Position numbers and translations under genes: made by a program. From contig JAHFTB010000015.1 of assembly GCA_023269545.1 (NCBI GenBank), positions 1 through 49,573 on the forward strand: a stretch of DNA of 49,573 bases. The letters are read 5' to 3'. This DNA comes from Verrucomicrobiota bacterium. Lineage in GTDB: Bacteria > Verrucomicrobiota > Verrucomicrobiia > Chthoniobacterales > Xiphinematobacteraceae. Below the pieces are notes generated by a model. It searched no databases, was not told where the DNA came from, and saw only the letters and a list, made by a program, of their open reading frames with translations. Position 1 is the first letter of the stretch, and each line of letters opens with the position of its first letter. Shown here piece by piece: positions 18,001-26,272 of this stretch.

Positions 18001-18354
18001 CAGGCGGCATTAGCTTTACAACAGCCAGAAGATTATCCTCGTCTGGAACCTTGGTGCGAACTCTGGAAAAAATTAGTCACCTCAGAATTTTTCGAAGGAT
18101 ATCTGACTGGAGTTGGAGACGCCATATTACTGCCACCAAATCCGGACGACTTTATTTTTCTGCTCCACATATTTCTTCTTGATAAAGCAATTTATGAAAT
18201 CGGCTATGAATTGAATTATCGACCTGATTTTCTTGGAACTCCTTTACGAGCTGCCCTTCGCTTACTCCAAGCGATAGACGACCACAAATTAATCGCTCAA
18301 ATTTTGAAAAAATTTAGCGAACCTCGAGAAACTGATGTATCCACACAATCCTGA
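15064..18354 (+). CDS. treS: Trehalose synthase-maltokinase fusion (TreS-Mak)
   Basis: The protein is 1096 residues in two parts. Residues about 15-560 are a GH13 trehalose synthase that interconverts trehalose and maltose: 'DPLWFKNAVIYELHVRSFYD', nucleophile Asp214 in 'DGLRLDAIPYL', acid Glu256 in 'LLAEANQW' and Asp322 in 'RNHDE'. Residues about 590-1090 are a maltokinase with a kinase-like active site near 927 ('IHGDYHLGQIL', then 'VILDFEGEP'), making maltose-1-phosphate with ATP. This product normally feeds GlgE to build alpha-glucan; no glgE is in the window. It heads a run with glgX (18-bp gap) and treY (4-bp overlap). Other starts at residues 4 or 12 are possible. Confidence 0.95.
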   Translation: MGTMAISNTRLMKKDPLWFKNAVIYELHVRSFYDSNADGIGDFHGLREKLGYFEDLGITALWLLPFYPSPLRDDGYDIADYFAIHPNYGTLEDFRDFLEEAHRRGLRVITELVINHTSDQHPWFQRSRLAPPGSIERDFYVWSDTPRRYEEARVIFSDFETSNWAWDPAAQAYYWHRFYSHQPDLNFDNPQVQQAVFEAVDFWLGMGVDGLRLDAIPYLFERDGTSCENLPETHAFLRKLRRHVDEKFSDRMLLAEANQWPEDAAAYFGDGDECHMEFHFPLMPRLFMALQMEDCFPLIDILDQTPPIPENCQWAIFLRNHDELTLEMVSDEERDYMVRLYAEDVRARINLGIRRRLAPLLNNNRRKIELMTSLLLSLPGTPILYYGDEIGMGDNFYLGDRNGVRTPMQWSADRNAGFSRANPQQLFLPVIIDPEFHCETVNVDVQKRNLSSLFWWTRRILGVRKRHPTFAYGDIEFLATENSKVLAYLRRHEDQILLIIANLSRFSQAVSLDLSEFREWHPEELFGNMHFPAITNSPYLFTLGPHGFYWLHLQQSPEPSGQETHEPHLLKEAAVWTPELQRKLEHEILPRYIRECRWFGEKQRRFREVKIVSSFAPEEDSKMRILLVEIMFLQGRPFTYVLPVIIGDQTNNDGNPHAAIAQFASGEILWDALHVEEMRQRLLTIIMEKEIWYSGSSQIFSVAKNITKPETLISRLFGGEQSNSSVLFSEQLNLKLLRHYEVGPNPDTELLKILGEQNFPHVPRYCGEIRCRDDGRQGTIALLTAYVPNQGDAWTYTLDALGRFFEHALAAPSIEEGKKMISELISNYPDRIRQLGQRTGELHRCLERLPGKDFVPEPFTSFYQRSLYQSLRSLARRTELELTRKISELPQALQKDANDWIAQGPHLLTFFAKLLDQKIFAKKIRIHGDYHLGQILNTGKNFVILDFEGEPRRTLGERLLKRSPLVDVAGMLRSFDYAIQAALALQQPEDYPRLEPWCELWKKLVTSEFFEGYLTGVGDAILLPPNPDDFIFLLHIFLLDKAIYEIGYELNYRPDFLGTPLRAALRLLQAIDDHKLIAQILKKFSEPRETDVSTQS

Positions 18355-18371
18355 GCGGCCTTCTTTTCTTA

Positions 18372-20540
18372 GTGAGTACAAAATCTATCCAGAATGTTTG
18401 GACCGGAAAACCCTATCCTTTAGGTGCAACTGTAACAGCGGAAGGAACTAATTTCGCGCTTTTTTCGGAGAATGCCACAGGCGTGGACCTGTGTCTCTTT
18501 AATCACGCCGGAGACTTCCGGGAAAGCAGCCGCATTTCCTTAAACGAGTATACTGACGGTGTCTGGCACTGCTTTTTGCCCGATATTGGAGTCGGACAGC
18601 TGTATGGTTACCGCGTTTTTGGTCCCTTTAATCCTCAGGCGGGAAACCGCTTTAACGAAAACAAACTGCTTCTTGATCCCTATAGTCGAGCTATTGCCGG
18701 ACTCATACAATGGAAGCCCGAAATGTTTGCCTACCAATTTGGCGATCACAATTCGGATTTAACAAAAGAAGAGCATGACAATGCCTCCGGATTACCGAAG
18801 TGCGTCGTAGTGGCTCCGGACTTTGATTGGGGCAATGATGCTTCGCCAAAGATCCCACTTCATGCCTCCATCATCTATGAAGTACATGTAAAAGGGTTTT
18901 CGCAATTATGTCCCGAAATTCCTGAAAAACTCCGCGGCACCTATGCCGCATTAAGTAGCGATTTTGCAATCTCATATTTCAAAAAACTCGGCGTTACCAC
19001 CGTCGAATTGCTGCCCATTCATCACTTCGTAAATGATGATTATCTCGAACAAAAAGGACTCTCGAATTATTGGGGATATAACTCCATAGGATACTTCGCC
19101 CCTCACTCAGCTTATTCCAGCAGCGGCATATTAGGCCAACAGGTCGTCGAATTTCAGGAGATGGTAAAAAGTCTTCACGCATCGGGCATCGAGGTCATTT
19201 TGGATGTGGTCTACAATCATACGGGCGAAGGGAACCATCTGGGCCCCACCCTTTGCTTCCGAGGCATTGATAATTTATCTTATTACCGAACGATCGAAGA
19301 CAATCGCCGCTACTACATGGATTATACGGGATGCGGTAATTCCTTAAATATGATGCATCCGAGAACATTACAACTCATTATGGACAGTCTCCGTTATTGG
19401 GTAACTGAAATGCATGTCGATGGATTTCGCTTTGATCTCGCTTCCACCCTTGCTCGTGAATTGCATGAGGTGAACCGTCTTTCCGCATTTTTCGACATCA
19501 TTCATCAGGATCCTATCCTTTCTTGCGTGAAATTAATCGCCGAACCCTGGGATCTAGGCCATGGCGGTTATCAAGTCGGTCACTTTCCTATTCTCTGGGC
19601 CGAATGGAATGGAAAATATCGTGACTGCATTCGGAGTTATTGGAAGGGGGATGAAGGTAAAGTTCCGGAATTTGCCTCTCGTCTTACGGGAAGTTCAGAC
19701 CTTTACCAACAAGATGGAAAGCGCCCTTATGCAAGTATCAACTTTATTACGGCTCACGATGGTTTCACCCTGAATGACTTGGTAAGTTATAATGAAAAAC
19801 ATAATGAAGCGAACGGCTTCGAAAATACTGATGGTAGCTCCGACAATATCTCATGGAATTGTGGAGCGGAAGGCCCAATCACAAATCAGAACATCAATCG
19901 ACTCAGGCGGCGACAAATAAGAAACTTTTTTACTACGCTTTTACTCTCTCAAGGGGTTCCTATGCTCAATGGAGGAGATGAATTTGCACGCACTCAGGGT
20001 GGAAATAATAATGTTTATTGCCAGGACAATGCAATCAGCTGGTTTTCCTGGGATCGCTCTCCGGAACAAGAAGCGCTTTTTACTTACGTCTCCCGCCTGG
20101 TCCAATTCCGTAAGGATCATCCCGTGTTCCGCCGACCAAAATTTTTTCAGGGACGACCCATTCGAGGTTTGGAGACTAAAGACGTGCTTTGGATTAATAC
20201 AACCGGAAATGAAATGAATGACGACGAGTGGGAAAATGGTTTTTCGAGAAGCATTGGAGTCCTATTTAATGGTCGTACCATGGACGTTCGAGATGCGAAG
20301 GGACAACCCATTCTGGATGCTACTTTTGTACTCTTATTTAACGCACATTATGAACCCATTTTATTTAACTTACCGCCGATTCAAAATAACCGGGCCATCT
20401 GGAATTTGGTGATTCATACTGAAGAAGAATCCGGGTTTGTTGAACCACCACAATCCGTTTATGCCGAATTCACCGTGGCCGCGCGCGCGATGGCAGTGTT
20501 TCAATACAACGAAAGAATACGGCAAGAGGTCGACTTATGA
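18372..20540 (+). CDS. glgX: Glycogen debranching enzyme, GlgX/TreX isoamylase type (copy 1)
   Basis: This GH13 enzyme cuts alpha-1,6 branches of glycogen and releases linear maltodextrins for TreY. The 722 residues have the N-terminal CBM48-like part (GKPYPLGATVTAEGTNFALF), then 'YNHTGEGN', nucleophile Asp in 'VDGFRFDLAST', acid Glu in 'LIAEPWDLG' and 'INFITAHDGFTLNDLV'. The start is GTG at 18372 (VSTKSIQNVW). Its stop overlaps the treY start by four bases (ATGA), so the two are translationally coupled. A second enzyme of the same type is encoded at 41472-43634; the two sequences differ clearly. Confidence 0.93.
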   Translation: MSTKSIQNVWTGKPYPLGATVTAEGTNFALFSENATGVDLCLFNHAGDFRESSRISLNEYTDGVWHCFLPDIGVGQLYGYRVFGPFNPQAGNRFNENKLLLDPYSRAIAGLIQWKPEMFAYQFGDHNSDLTKEEHDNASGLPKCVVVAPDFDWGNDASPKIPLHASIIYEVHVKGFSQLCPEIPEKLRGTYAALSSDFAISYFKKLGVTTVELLPIHHFVNDDYLEQKGLSNYWGYNSIGYFAPHSAYSSSGILGQQVVEFQEMVKSLHASGIEVILDVVYNHTGEGNHLGPTLCFRGIDNLSYYRTIEDNRRYYMDYTGCGNSLNMMHPRTLQLIMDSLRYWVTEMHVDGFRFDLASTLARELHEVNRLSAFFDIIHQDPILSCVKLIAEPWDLGHGGYQVGHFPILWAEWNGKYRDCIRSYWKGDEGKVPEFASRLTGSSDLYQQDGKRPYASINFITAHDGFTLNDLVSYNEKHNEANGFENTDGSSDNISWNCGAEGPITNQNINRLRRRQIRNFFTTLLLSQGVPMLNGGDEFARTQGGNNNVYCQDNAISWFSWDRSPEQEALFTYVSRLVQFRKDHPVFRRPKFFQGRPIRGLETKDVLWINTTGNEMNDDEWENGFSRSIGVLFNGRTMDVRDAKGQPILDATFVLLFNAHYEPILFNLPPIQNNRAIWNLVIHTEEESGFVEPPQSVYAEFTVAARAMAVFQYNERIRQEVDL

Positions 20541-23350
20541 GTTTACGCATACCTTCCGCTACTTATCGCTTACAATTTCATAGCAAATTCACCTTTAAGG
20601 ATGCGCTGGCTATTTTGGATTATCTGAATGATTTGGGAATTACCGACATATATGCTTCTCCCTATTTCCAAGCCGGATTAGAAAGCTCTCATGGATATGA
20701 TATCGCGGATCATAACACTTTAAACCCCGCAGTCGGCAGTAAAGCGGAATATCGGCAATTCGTTACAGAACTACATCGCCGAAACATGGGACAACTTCTT
20801 GATTTTGTTCCCAATCATATGGGCATTAGCGAATCCCTGAATCAATGGTGGATGGATGTGCTTGAAAATGGATCGAGATCAGATTTCGCGACTTATTTTG
20901 ATATCGATTGGCATCCGAGCAAAGAGGCGTTGACTGAAAAAGTAATGCTTCCTATTCTCAGCGAACGTTACGGCAAGGTATTAGAAAAGAAAGAATTAGT
21001 ATTAGAGCGAGAAGGAGGAAAATTTTTCATCCGTTACTTTTCTGCAAAACTTCCGATCAATCCGCGTACAGTCCCAATGATTCTGCGGCGAAGCTTTCGC
21101 CATCTGCAAAAGGATACCGAAATGCAGGTACGAAATATTTCCGAACAATTAACCACTTCTTCAAAAAAAATTTCTGAAGCTAAGTTAGAATTGGACAATC
21201 TCATTCTGCGGAATCCGGAGGTACGCCAAGCTATAGATTTTGCCGTAGGCGAGTTTCAAGGTTCGCCCGGGCATCCTGAAACATTTGATGCTTTGCATGA
21301 ACTTCTGGAACGGCAAGCTTATCGATTAGCTTATTGGCGAGTGGCAGCCGAAGAAATCAATTACCGCAGATTTTTCGATATCAATCATTTAGCTGCCATC
21401 CGGGTGGAAATCCCTGAGGTCTTCGAAGCATCCCATCAGCTGGTTTTTCAACTGCTCGCGAACGGAGATGTTACAGGGTTACGGCTCGACCATGTCGATG
21501 GCTTGTGGGACCCAAAAGAATATTTGATCCGCTTACAGGATAATTATGCCGCCCTCACTCAGAAATCGAAAGGAAACCGCAATCTCTACTTAATCGTGGA
21601 GAAAATTCTGGAGACCACTTATGAGCAGATTCCCTCCGACTGGCCTATTGCCGGCACCACCGGCTATGAATTTGCAAACCAAACCGCACATTTACTCATT
21701 GATGCAACTGCCGCTCAAGAATTTACTGATATTTATCAGCAAATTGTCGGATTTACTGATTCATTTTCCAATCTGGTTTACGAAACCAAGTATCTGGTCA
21801 TAGAGACATCCTTTCAAAGCGAGGTGTTGTCCTTAGGCCGGCAGCTTGATGAGCTTTCAGAGTTTCATCGTAACTATCGCGATTGTACCCGGCATCTTCT
21901 GACTAATGCCATTCGAGAAGTGATCTCCTGCTTCCCCGTCTATCGCACCTATGCAACGGCAAGTCATTCGCCTTCAGAATCCGAAGAACGTATTGTTCTT
22001 CGGGCAATTTCACTCGCTCGTCGACGAAATCCCGCAATTGATAAATCCGTATTCGATTTTCTTCGAAATCTTCTTCTGAAGCGTTTTCCGGAAGGCCTGT
22101 CTCCGCAACAGAAAAAAGCACACATTCAGTTCGTCATGAGATTTCAACAATGCACGGGGCCAGTAGCGGCAAAGGGCTTGGAAGACACAGTATTTTATCT
22201 CTACAATCGTTTAATTGCTCTCAATGAAGTGGGCGGGAACCCTGGCAATTTCGGTCTGAGCGTATCAGATTTTCATCAATTGAATATCGAGCGATCGATG
22301 CGGACTCCTCATACCCTTCTTTGCACTTCCACTCACGATACTAAACGGAGCGAAGATGTTCGGCTTCGAATTGCCGCCCTTTCTGAAATGCCCACACAAT
22401 GGCGGAAGGCTGTCCATCGATGGATGCGCATTAATCGAAAATTTCGCCTTCCGGTCGAAGGAGAAATGGCTCCCTCTCCTAATGAAGAATACTTCCTTTA
22501 TCAAACTCTCGTGGGATGCTGGCCATTCGAGTTTACCACGGCAAGCCGGAGCGAGTTCATAAATCGTATTCAACAATATTTAATCAAATGCCTCAAGGAA
22601 GGCAAAGTGAATAGCAGTTGGACGGAACCTAACGAAGAATGGGAACAAGCCGTCACACAATTCATAGCAAAAATTTTAAATCCTGAAATCGGAGCCAAAT
22701 TTCAAAGAGCTCTGGCTCCCATTGCCGAGGAAATTGCTCGTCTTGGTGCTTGGAATTCCATTACAGGAACTATTCTCAAGGGGACGGTTTCAGGAGTTCC
22801 CGATTTTTACCAAGGAATGGAAATTTGGGATTTTAGCCTCGTGGATCCGGATAATCGACGGCCGGTGGATTATTCTCTTCGCAAACGACTTTTAAAGTCC
22901 TTATCCCATGCATCACCCGAAGAATTGATTGCCGATTGGAAAAGCGGGCGCATCAAAATGTTTGTGATTCAACAGCTCTTGCAATTCCGAAAAAATCATG
23001 CGGATTTTTTTCGTTTGGCAAATTATGAACCCTTATTTTTACGGGGAGATCATGCGGATCATGTCGTGGCTTTCTTACGAAAATATCAGGATGCTACCCT
23101 TTTGATCATTGTCCCCCGACTCACTGCTAAATTAGGAGCCGTTCCCATTGGAGAAGTTTGGTCCAATACAAAACTGGATTCAGAAATTCTGGCCGGAACC
23201 TGGAGTAATATCTTTACTCAGGAAATTCATGTTTTTACCCGAAAAGTTTTTGCGCAGCATGATATGCCGCTTTCAGAAATTCTGACTCGTTTTCCTTTTG
23301 CAATTCTCTACCGAGAAAAAACCATTTGGCGTCCAAGCAAGAAGGATTAA
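20537..23350 (+). CDS. treY: Maltooligosyl trehalose synthase
   Basis: TreY turns the reducing end of a maltodextrin into an alpha,alpha-1,1 linkage, giving maltooligosyl-trehalose for TreZ. The 937-residue product starts 'PSATYRLQFHSKFTFKDALA', with 'YASPYFQA' and 'GSSHGYDI'-like 'ESSHGYDIADHNTLNP' next. The nucleophile region is 'GLRLDHVDGLWDP', and 'FLCTSTHDTKRSEDVR'-type and 'KGTVSGVPDFYQGMEIWD' motifs follow. Length and order match the family. Its last 78 bp overlap the 3' end of treZ on the other strand. Confidence 0.95.
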   Translation: MSLRIPSATYRLQFHSKFTFKDALAILDYLNDLGITDIYASPYFQAGLESSHGYDIADHNTLNPAVGSKAEYRQFVTELHRRNMGQLLDFVPNHMGISESLNQWWMDVLENGSRSDFATYFDIDWHPSKEALTEKVMLPILSERYGKVLEKKELVLEREGGKFFIRYFSAKLPINPRTVPMILRRSFRHLQKDTEMQVRNISEQLTTSSKKISEAKLELDNLILRNPEVRQAIDFAVGEFQGSPGHPETFDALHELLERQAYRLAYWRVAAEEINYRRFFDINHLAAIRVEIPEVFEASHQLVFQLLANGDVTGLRLDHVDGLWDPKEYLIRLQDNYAALTQKSKGNRNLYLIVEKILETTYEQIPSDWPIAGTTGYEFANQTAHLLIDATAAQEFTDIYQQIVGFTDSFSNLVYETKYLVIETSFQSEVLSLGRQLDELSEFHRNYRDCTRHLLTNAIREVISCFPVYRTYATASHSPSESEERIVLRAISLARRRNPAIDKSVFDFLRNLLLKRFPEGLSPQQKKAHIQFVMRFQQCTGPVAAKGLEDTVFYLYNRLIALNEVGGNPGNFGLSVSDFHQLNIERSMRTPHTLLCTSTHDTKRSEDVRLRIAALSEMPTQWRKAVHRWMRINRKFRLPVEGEMAPSPNEEYFLYQTLVGCWPFEFTTASRSEFINRIQQYLIKCLKEGKVNSSWTEPNEEWEQAVTQFIAKILNPEIGAKFQRALAPIAEEIARLGAWNSITGTILKGTVSGVPDFYQGMEIWDFSLVDPDNRRPVDYSLRKRLLKSLSHASPEELIADWKSGRIKMFVIQQLLQFRKNHADFFRLANYEPLFLRGDHADHVVAFLRKYQDATLLIIVPRLTAKLGAVPIGEVWSNTKLDSEILAGTWSNIFTQEIHVFTRKVFAQHDMPLSEILTRFPFAILYREKTIWRPSKKD

Positions 23351-25156
23351 GCCTTTTTCAGCAAAATGAAATGCTTGGGATGCGGAATCGAATGTAATCC
23401 CTTCTTCCCCTCCAAAACGCTTCCCTTCTGTGGAAAGGACCAGTGCCCAATTGCCTTCGAGATCCAATGTGCCCGAATGTCCTCCCAGAAGATCAAAAAT
23501 GACCAGATACTCCGCTTCCTGAAACTTGTAATGGATTTTTACCACTCCTCCCAACAATTTTGTCACACACCAATCTTTTCTGTTTGTTGAACGTAAATGC
23601 ATCCGGCGAAAACTTAAGCATTCCAAATAAAGTGCGCGGATTTCAGCATGATGGTCTGTTTTGCTCTCCTGCCACCGTAACTTTGAATTCAGAAAGGATG
23701 GTTCTGATTGCGGATCAGGAATGCGTTTTCGTGCTTCGGGATCCCTAAACTCCGAAAATTCTGAAAATTCACGCCGGCGACCTTCCGTAATTTGACTTCC
23801 GAGCTCCGGTTCATGATCAGTAAAATAAAGAAAAGGCGTGGACGCCGCCCACTCCTGTCCCATAAATATCAATGGAGTATAGGGGGAAAGGCACAACAAC
23901 GCAGAAAGAGTGCGGTATGCAACAGGGGAAATGAGTTCTGCCAAACGCTTACCGAAAGCATGATTCCCAGTTTGATCGTGATTGGAAATGCAATGGATGA
24001 ATCGCTCCGTTGGCAAATGCCTGCACGGCCTTCCTCTGGGTGACTGAATTCTCGGAGAAATCTGGCCTTGATATAACCAACCACATTCGAGAGTGGAAAT
24101 CACTTCCGCCAAAGAGCCCTTGTAATCTCTGAAATAACCCACTTTTTCCTTAGTTTGACCTACCCTAAGGATGTGATGAAAATCGTCCGCCCAAACGCCG
24201 TCGAATCCCATACCTCCCTCCTCGACTGGCTGTACCATATCATCACAATTTCGTTCATCTTCTGCGATTGCATATCCCCCTCTTTTGTGGATTGCCACTG
24301 ACATCTCAGCTAAGAGGTGAGGATGGGAATTGTCATGAATCTCATGAGTGGCGTCCAACCGGAAACCATCGATATGAAACTCTTCCATCCAATAAATTGG
24401 ATTTTGCACGAAAAATTCCCGAACTGGGCCACACATTTCGGAATCAAAATTAAACGAATCACCCCAGGGAGTAGGATGATCTTTCTTAAAATAATGCGGA
24501 GAAAAACAGGCAAGATAATTTCCACGAGGACCAAAGTGATTATAGACAACATCCAGGATGACAGCGAGGCCATGAGAGTGTGCGGCATCCACAAGGGCCC
24601 GTAAGTCATCCGGCGACCCATAACATCGTGCAGGAGCGTAAGGAAGAACACCGTCATATCCCCAATTCCTTTCGCCCGGGAAGTCGGCGATAGGCAGGAT
24701 CTCTATGGCGGTAATTCCTAATTCACGCAATTCCTTCAGATGTGCGACCGCACTCCGAAAGGTGCCTTCGGAGGTGAAAGCTCCTATATGCAATTCATAA
24801 ATGATGAGGTCCCTAAAGCACGGCCGCTGCCAATGAACATCTCTCCATGAATAGTTCCTTGCATCAATTACCAGGGAACGACCGTGAACATCTGTTTGTT
24901 GTCCCCGCGAAACCGGATCAGGAAGATTGCCATATCCTTCGAGATCATAAAAATAAGCGTCTCCCGCACGTCCTTCCACATCCCATCCCATATGATATCC
25001 TTCGTCTTCCCGCTGCAAAGGAAGGTTTCTCATTCCTCCCTCAGATATTCGGATGTCTACTTGAACAAAGGAAACAGCGGGAGCCCATACCCGATAAGCC
25101 ACCCCACCAGATTGGATCGTTGCTCCCAGCGGAGGTAAAAAGGGATGTTCTGACAT
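23273..25156 (-). CDS. treZ: Malto-oligosyltrehalose trehalohydrolase
   Basis: TreZ hydrolyses maltooligosyl-trehalose to free trehalose and a shorter maltodextrin. The 627-residue protein begins 'LPPLGATIQSGGVAYRVWAP' with an N-terminal beta-domain. A GH13 barrel follows: 'YELHIGAFTSEGTF', 'LPIADFPGERNWGYDG', 'VYNHFGPRGNYL', nucleophile region 'DGFRLDATHEI', 'AEDERN' and 'HDQTGNHAFG'. The 3' end overlaps the convergent treY gene by 78 bp, unusual for partners of one pathway, which are more often in the same operon. The start at 25156 gives a complete N-terminus. Confidence 0.95.
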   Translation of the reverse strand: MSEHPFLPPLGATIQSGGVAYRVWAPAVSFVQVDIRISEGGMRNLPLQREDEGYHMGWDVEGRAGDAYFYDLEGYGNLPDPVSRGQQTDVHGRSLVIDARNYSWRDVHWQRPCFRDLIIYELHIGAFTSEGTFRSAVAHLKELRELGITAIEILPIADFPGERNWGYDGVLPYAPARCYGSPDDLRALVDAAHSHGLAVILDVVYNHFGPRGNYLACFSPHYFKKDHPTPWGDSFNFDSEMCGPVREFFVQNPIYWMEEFHIDGFRLDATHEIHDNSHPHLLAEMSVAIHKRGGYAIAEDERNCDDMVQPVEEGGMGFDGVWADDFHHILRVGQTKEKVGYFRDYKGSLAEVISTLECGWLYQGQISPRIQSPRGRPCRHLPTERFIHCISNHDQTGNHAFGKRLAELISPVAYRTLSALLCLSPYTPLIFMGQEWAASTPFLYFTDHEPELGSQITEGRRREFSEFSEFRDPEARKRIPDPQSEPSFLNSKLRWQESKTDHHAEIRALYLECLSFRRMHLRSTNRKDWCVTKLLGGVVKIHYKFQEAEYLVIFDLLGGHSGTLDLEGNWALVLSTEGKRFGGEEGITFDSASQAFHFAEKGLILLAWTPNGFFSVENCKRKTSQNF

Positions 25157-25390
25157 GAGGATATCTTTTCCAGATCACGTTCAAAAATATAGCTCAAAGC
25201 GAATTTCCCCATTTGTCCCATCGCCGGGTACTTGAGAACAAATCTATTCGGTCCGTCCTCAAAAATGAATATTTATTCCAAATTTACAACTAAGATAATA
25301 ATAGCATATATTGACTTTCAATAAAACTAAAGAGTGGTATGATTAAGTGTATGTTATAGATGCGGCAGTACTCCATTAGCGGAGACTATC

Positions 25391-25981
25391 ATGAATTCCC
25401 CCCCAGATCCAGAGTCAGAAGACCGAGAGCTCATGGAAGCGCTGATCCAGCAAAACTCCGCCGCTTTGGAAAGATTGCACCAACGCTACAAAACCATCCT
25501 CAAGGCTATTGTATTACAGGTATTGCATGATGAGTCGGATGCCGAAGACGTTCTCCAAGATGTTTTCATCCAGGTCTGGAAGCAGGCAAAAAATTATTCC
25601 GCAGAAAAAGGCAAGTTACGCAACTGGTTGGCAACCTTAGCCAGGCGAAGGGCTATTGATTTGGTTCGGCAACATTCAGCATATCGGCGTGCCACAGATC
25701 GCTATGAGGTAGCTTACAATTGCTTAGATAAGGCAAGGGAGGAGGGACGCACCGTTGAGCAAGTTCAGCAAAAGGATTTGCAAGAACTTATGGAACACTA
25801 TTTGGGAAGGTTGCCGATTTCGCAGCGCCAGGTGATTCATATGACTTTCTTCCAAGGAAAAAGCCAGCGCGAAATTTCTAGTCTTACCGGGACGCCTCTC
25901 GGTACGGTAAAGACCCGTATCGAGCTAGCAATCAAAAAACTCGGCCATGCAATTGGAGGCATGCGAGAAAAAATTCTATAA
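25391..25981 (+). CDS. RNA polymerase sigma factor, ECF subfamily
   Basis: The 196-residue protein has region 2 (residues about 30-95: 'LVLHDESDAEDVLQDVFIQV'-like 'DESDAEDVLQDVFIQVWKQA', then 'GKLRNWLATLARRRAIDLVR') and region 4 (residues about 135-190: 'LPISQRQVIHMTFFQGKSQR', 'LTGTPLGTVKTRIELAIKKL'). This is the SigK-like ECF pattern. No gene for an anti-sigma factor follows; the next gene is a symporter after 291 bp that hold a dispersed repeat. Its control is therefore not visible. The 234 bp upstream are AT-rich without a clear promoter. Confidence 0.92.
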   Translation: MNSPPDPESEDRELMEALIQQNSAALERLHQRYKTILKAIVLQVLHDESDAEDVLQDVFIQVWKQAKNYSAEKGKLRNWLATLARRRAIDLVRQHSAYRRATDRYEVAYNCLDKAREEGRTVEQVQQKDLQELMEHYLGRLPISQRQVIHMTFFQGKSQREISSLTGTPLGTVKTRIELAIKKLGHAIGGMREKIL

Positions 25982-26172
25982 AGTCTTTTAAACAGGGCTT
26001 ACGCAAAAGCCATCGTGAGGGCAGGAAAATGGAGTGGTAGAGAAAGGAAATCATGGAGGATTCCTTATTTGAGGCGGCAAAGAAGAGTTCTATAGCAAAA
26101 TTCCTAGGACTTGTTGACACATACCCTACCCCCCCTGTGCACTGTACTATCGGATGAGCAATATTTCTTAAT

Positions 26173-26258
26173 AAGTGATGTGACGCAAAAAAAGGGAAAC
26201 CTGGTAGGCTAAAATGGTTTTTTGCTCCCAGAGCTCCTCAAAGTGCGTAACATCACTT
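26173..26258 (-). repeat. Dispersed 85-bp element, copy R1
   Basis: First of six related elements. The ends are inverted: AAGTGATGTGACGCA at 26173-26187 and TGCGTAACATCACTT at 26244-26258, and the similarity continues a few bases outwards (TTA.T / A.TAA). Inside are GCTC-CCA-GAGC and an A/T arm pair. It ends 14 bp before the ATG of the symporter gene, so it lies in that gene's leader. Confidence 0.9.
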
Positions 26259-26272
26259 AGTAACATGTCAAT

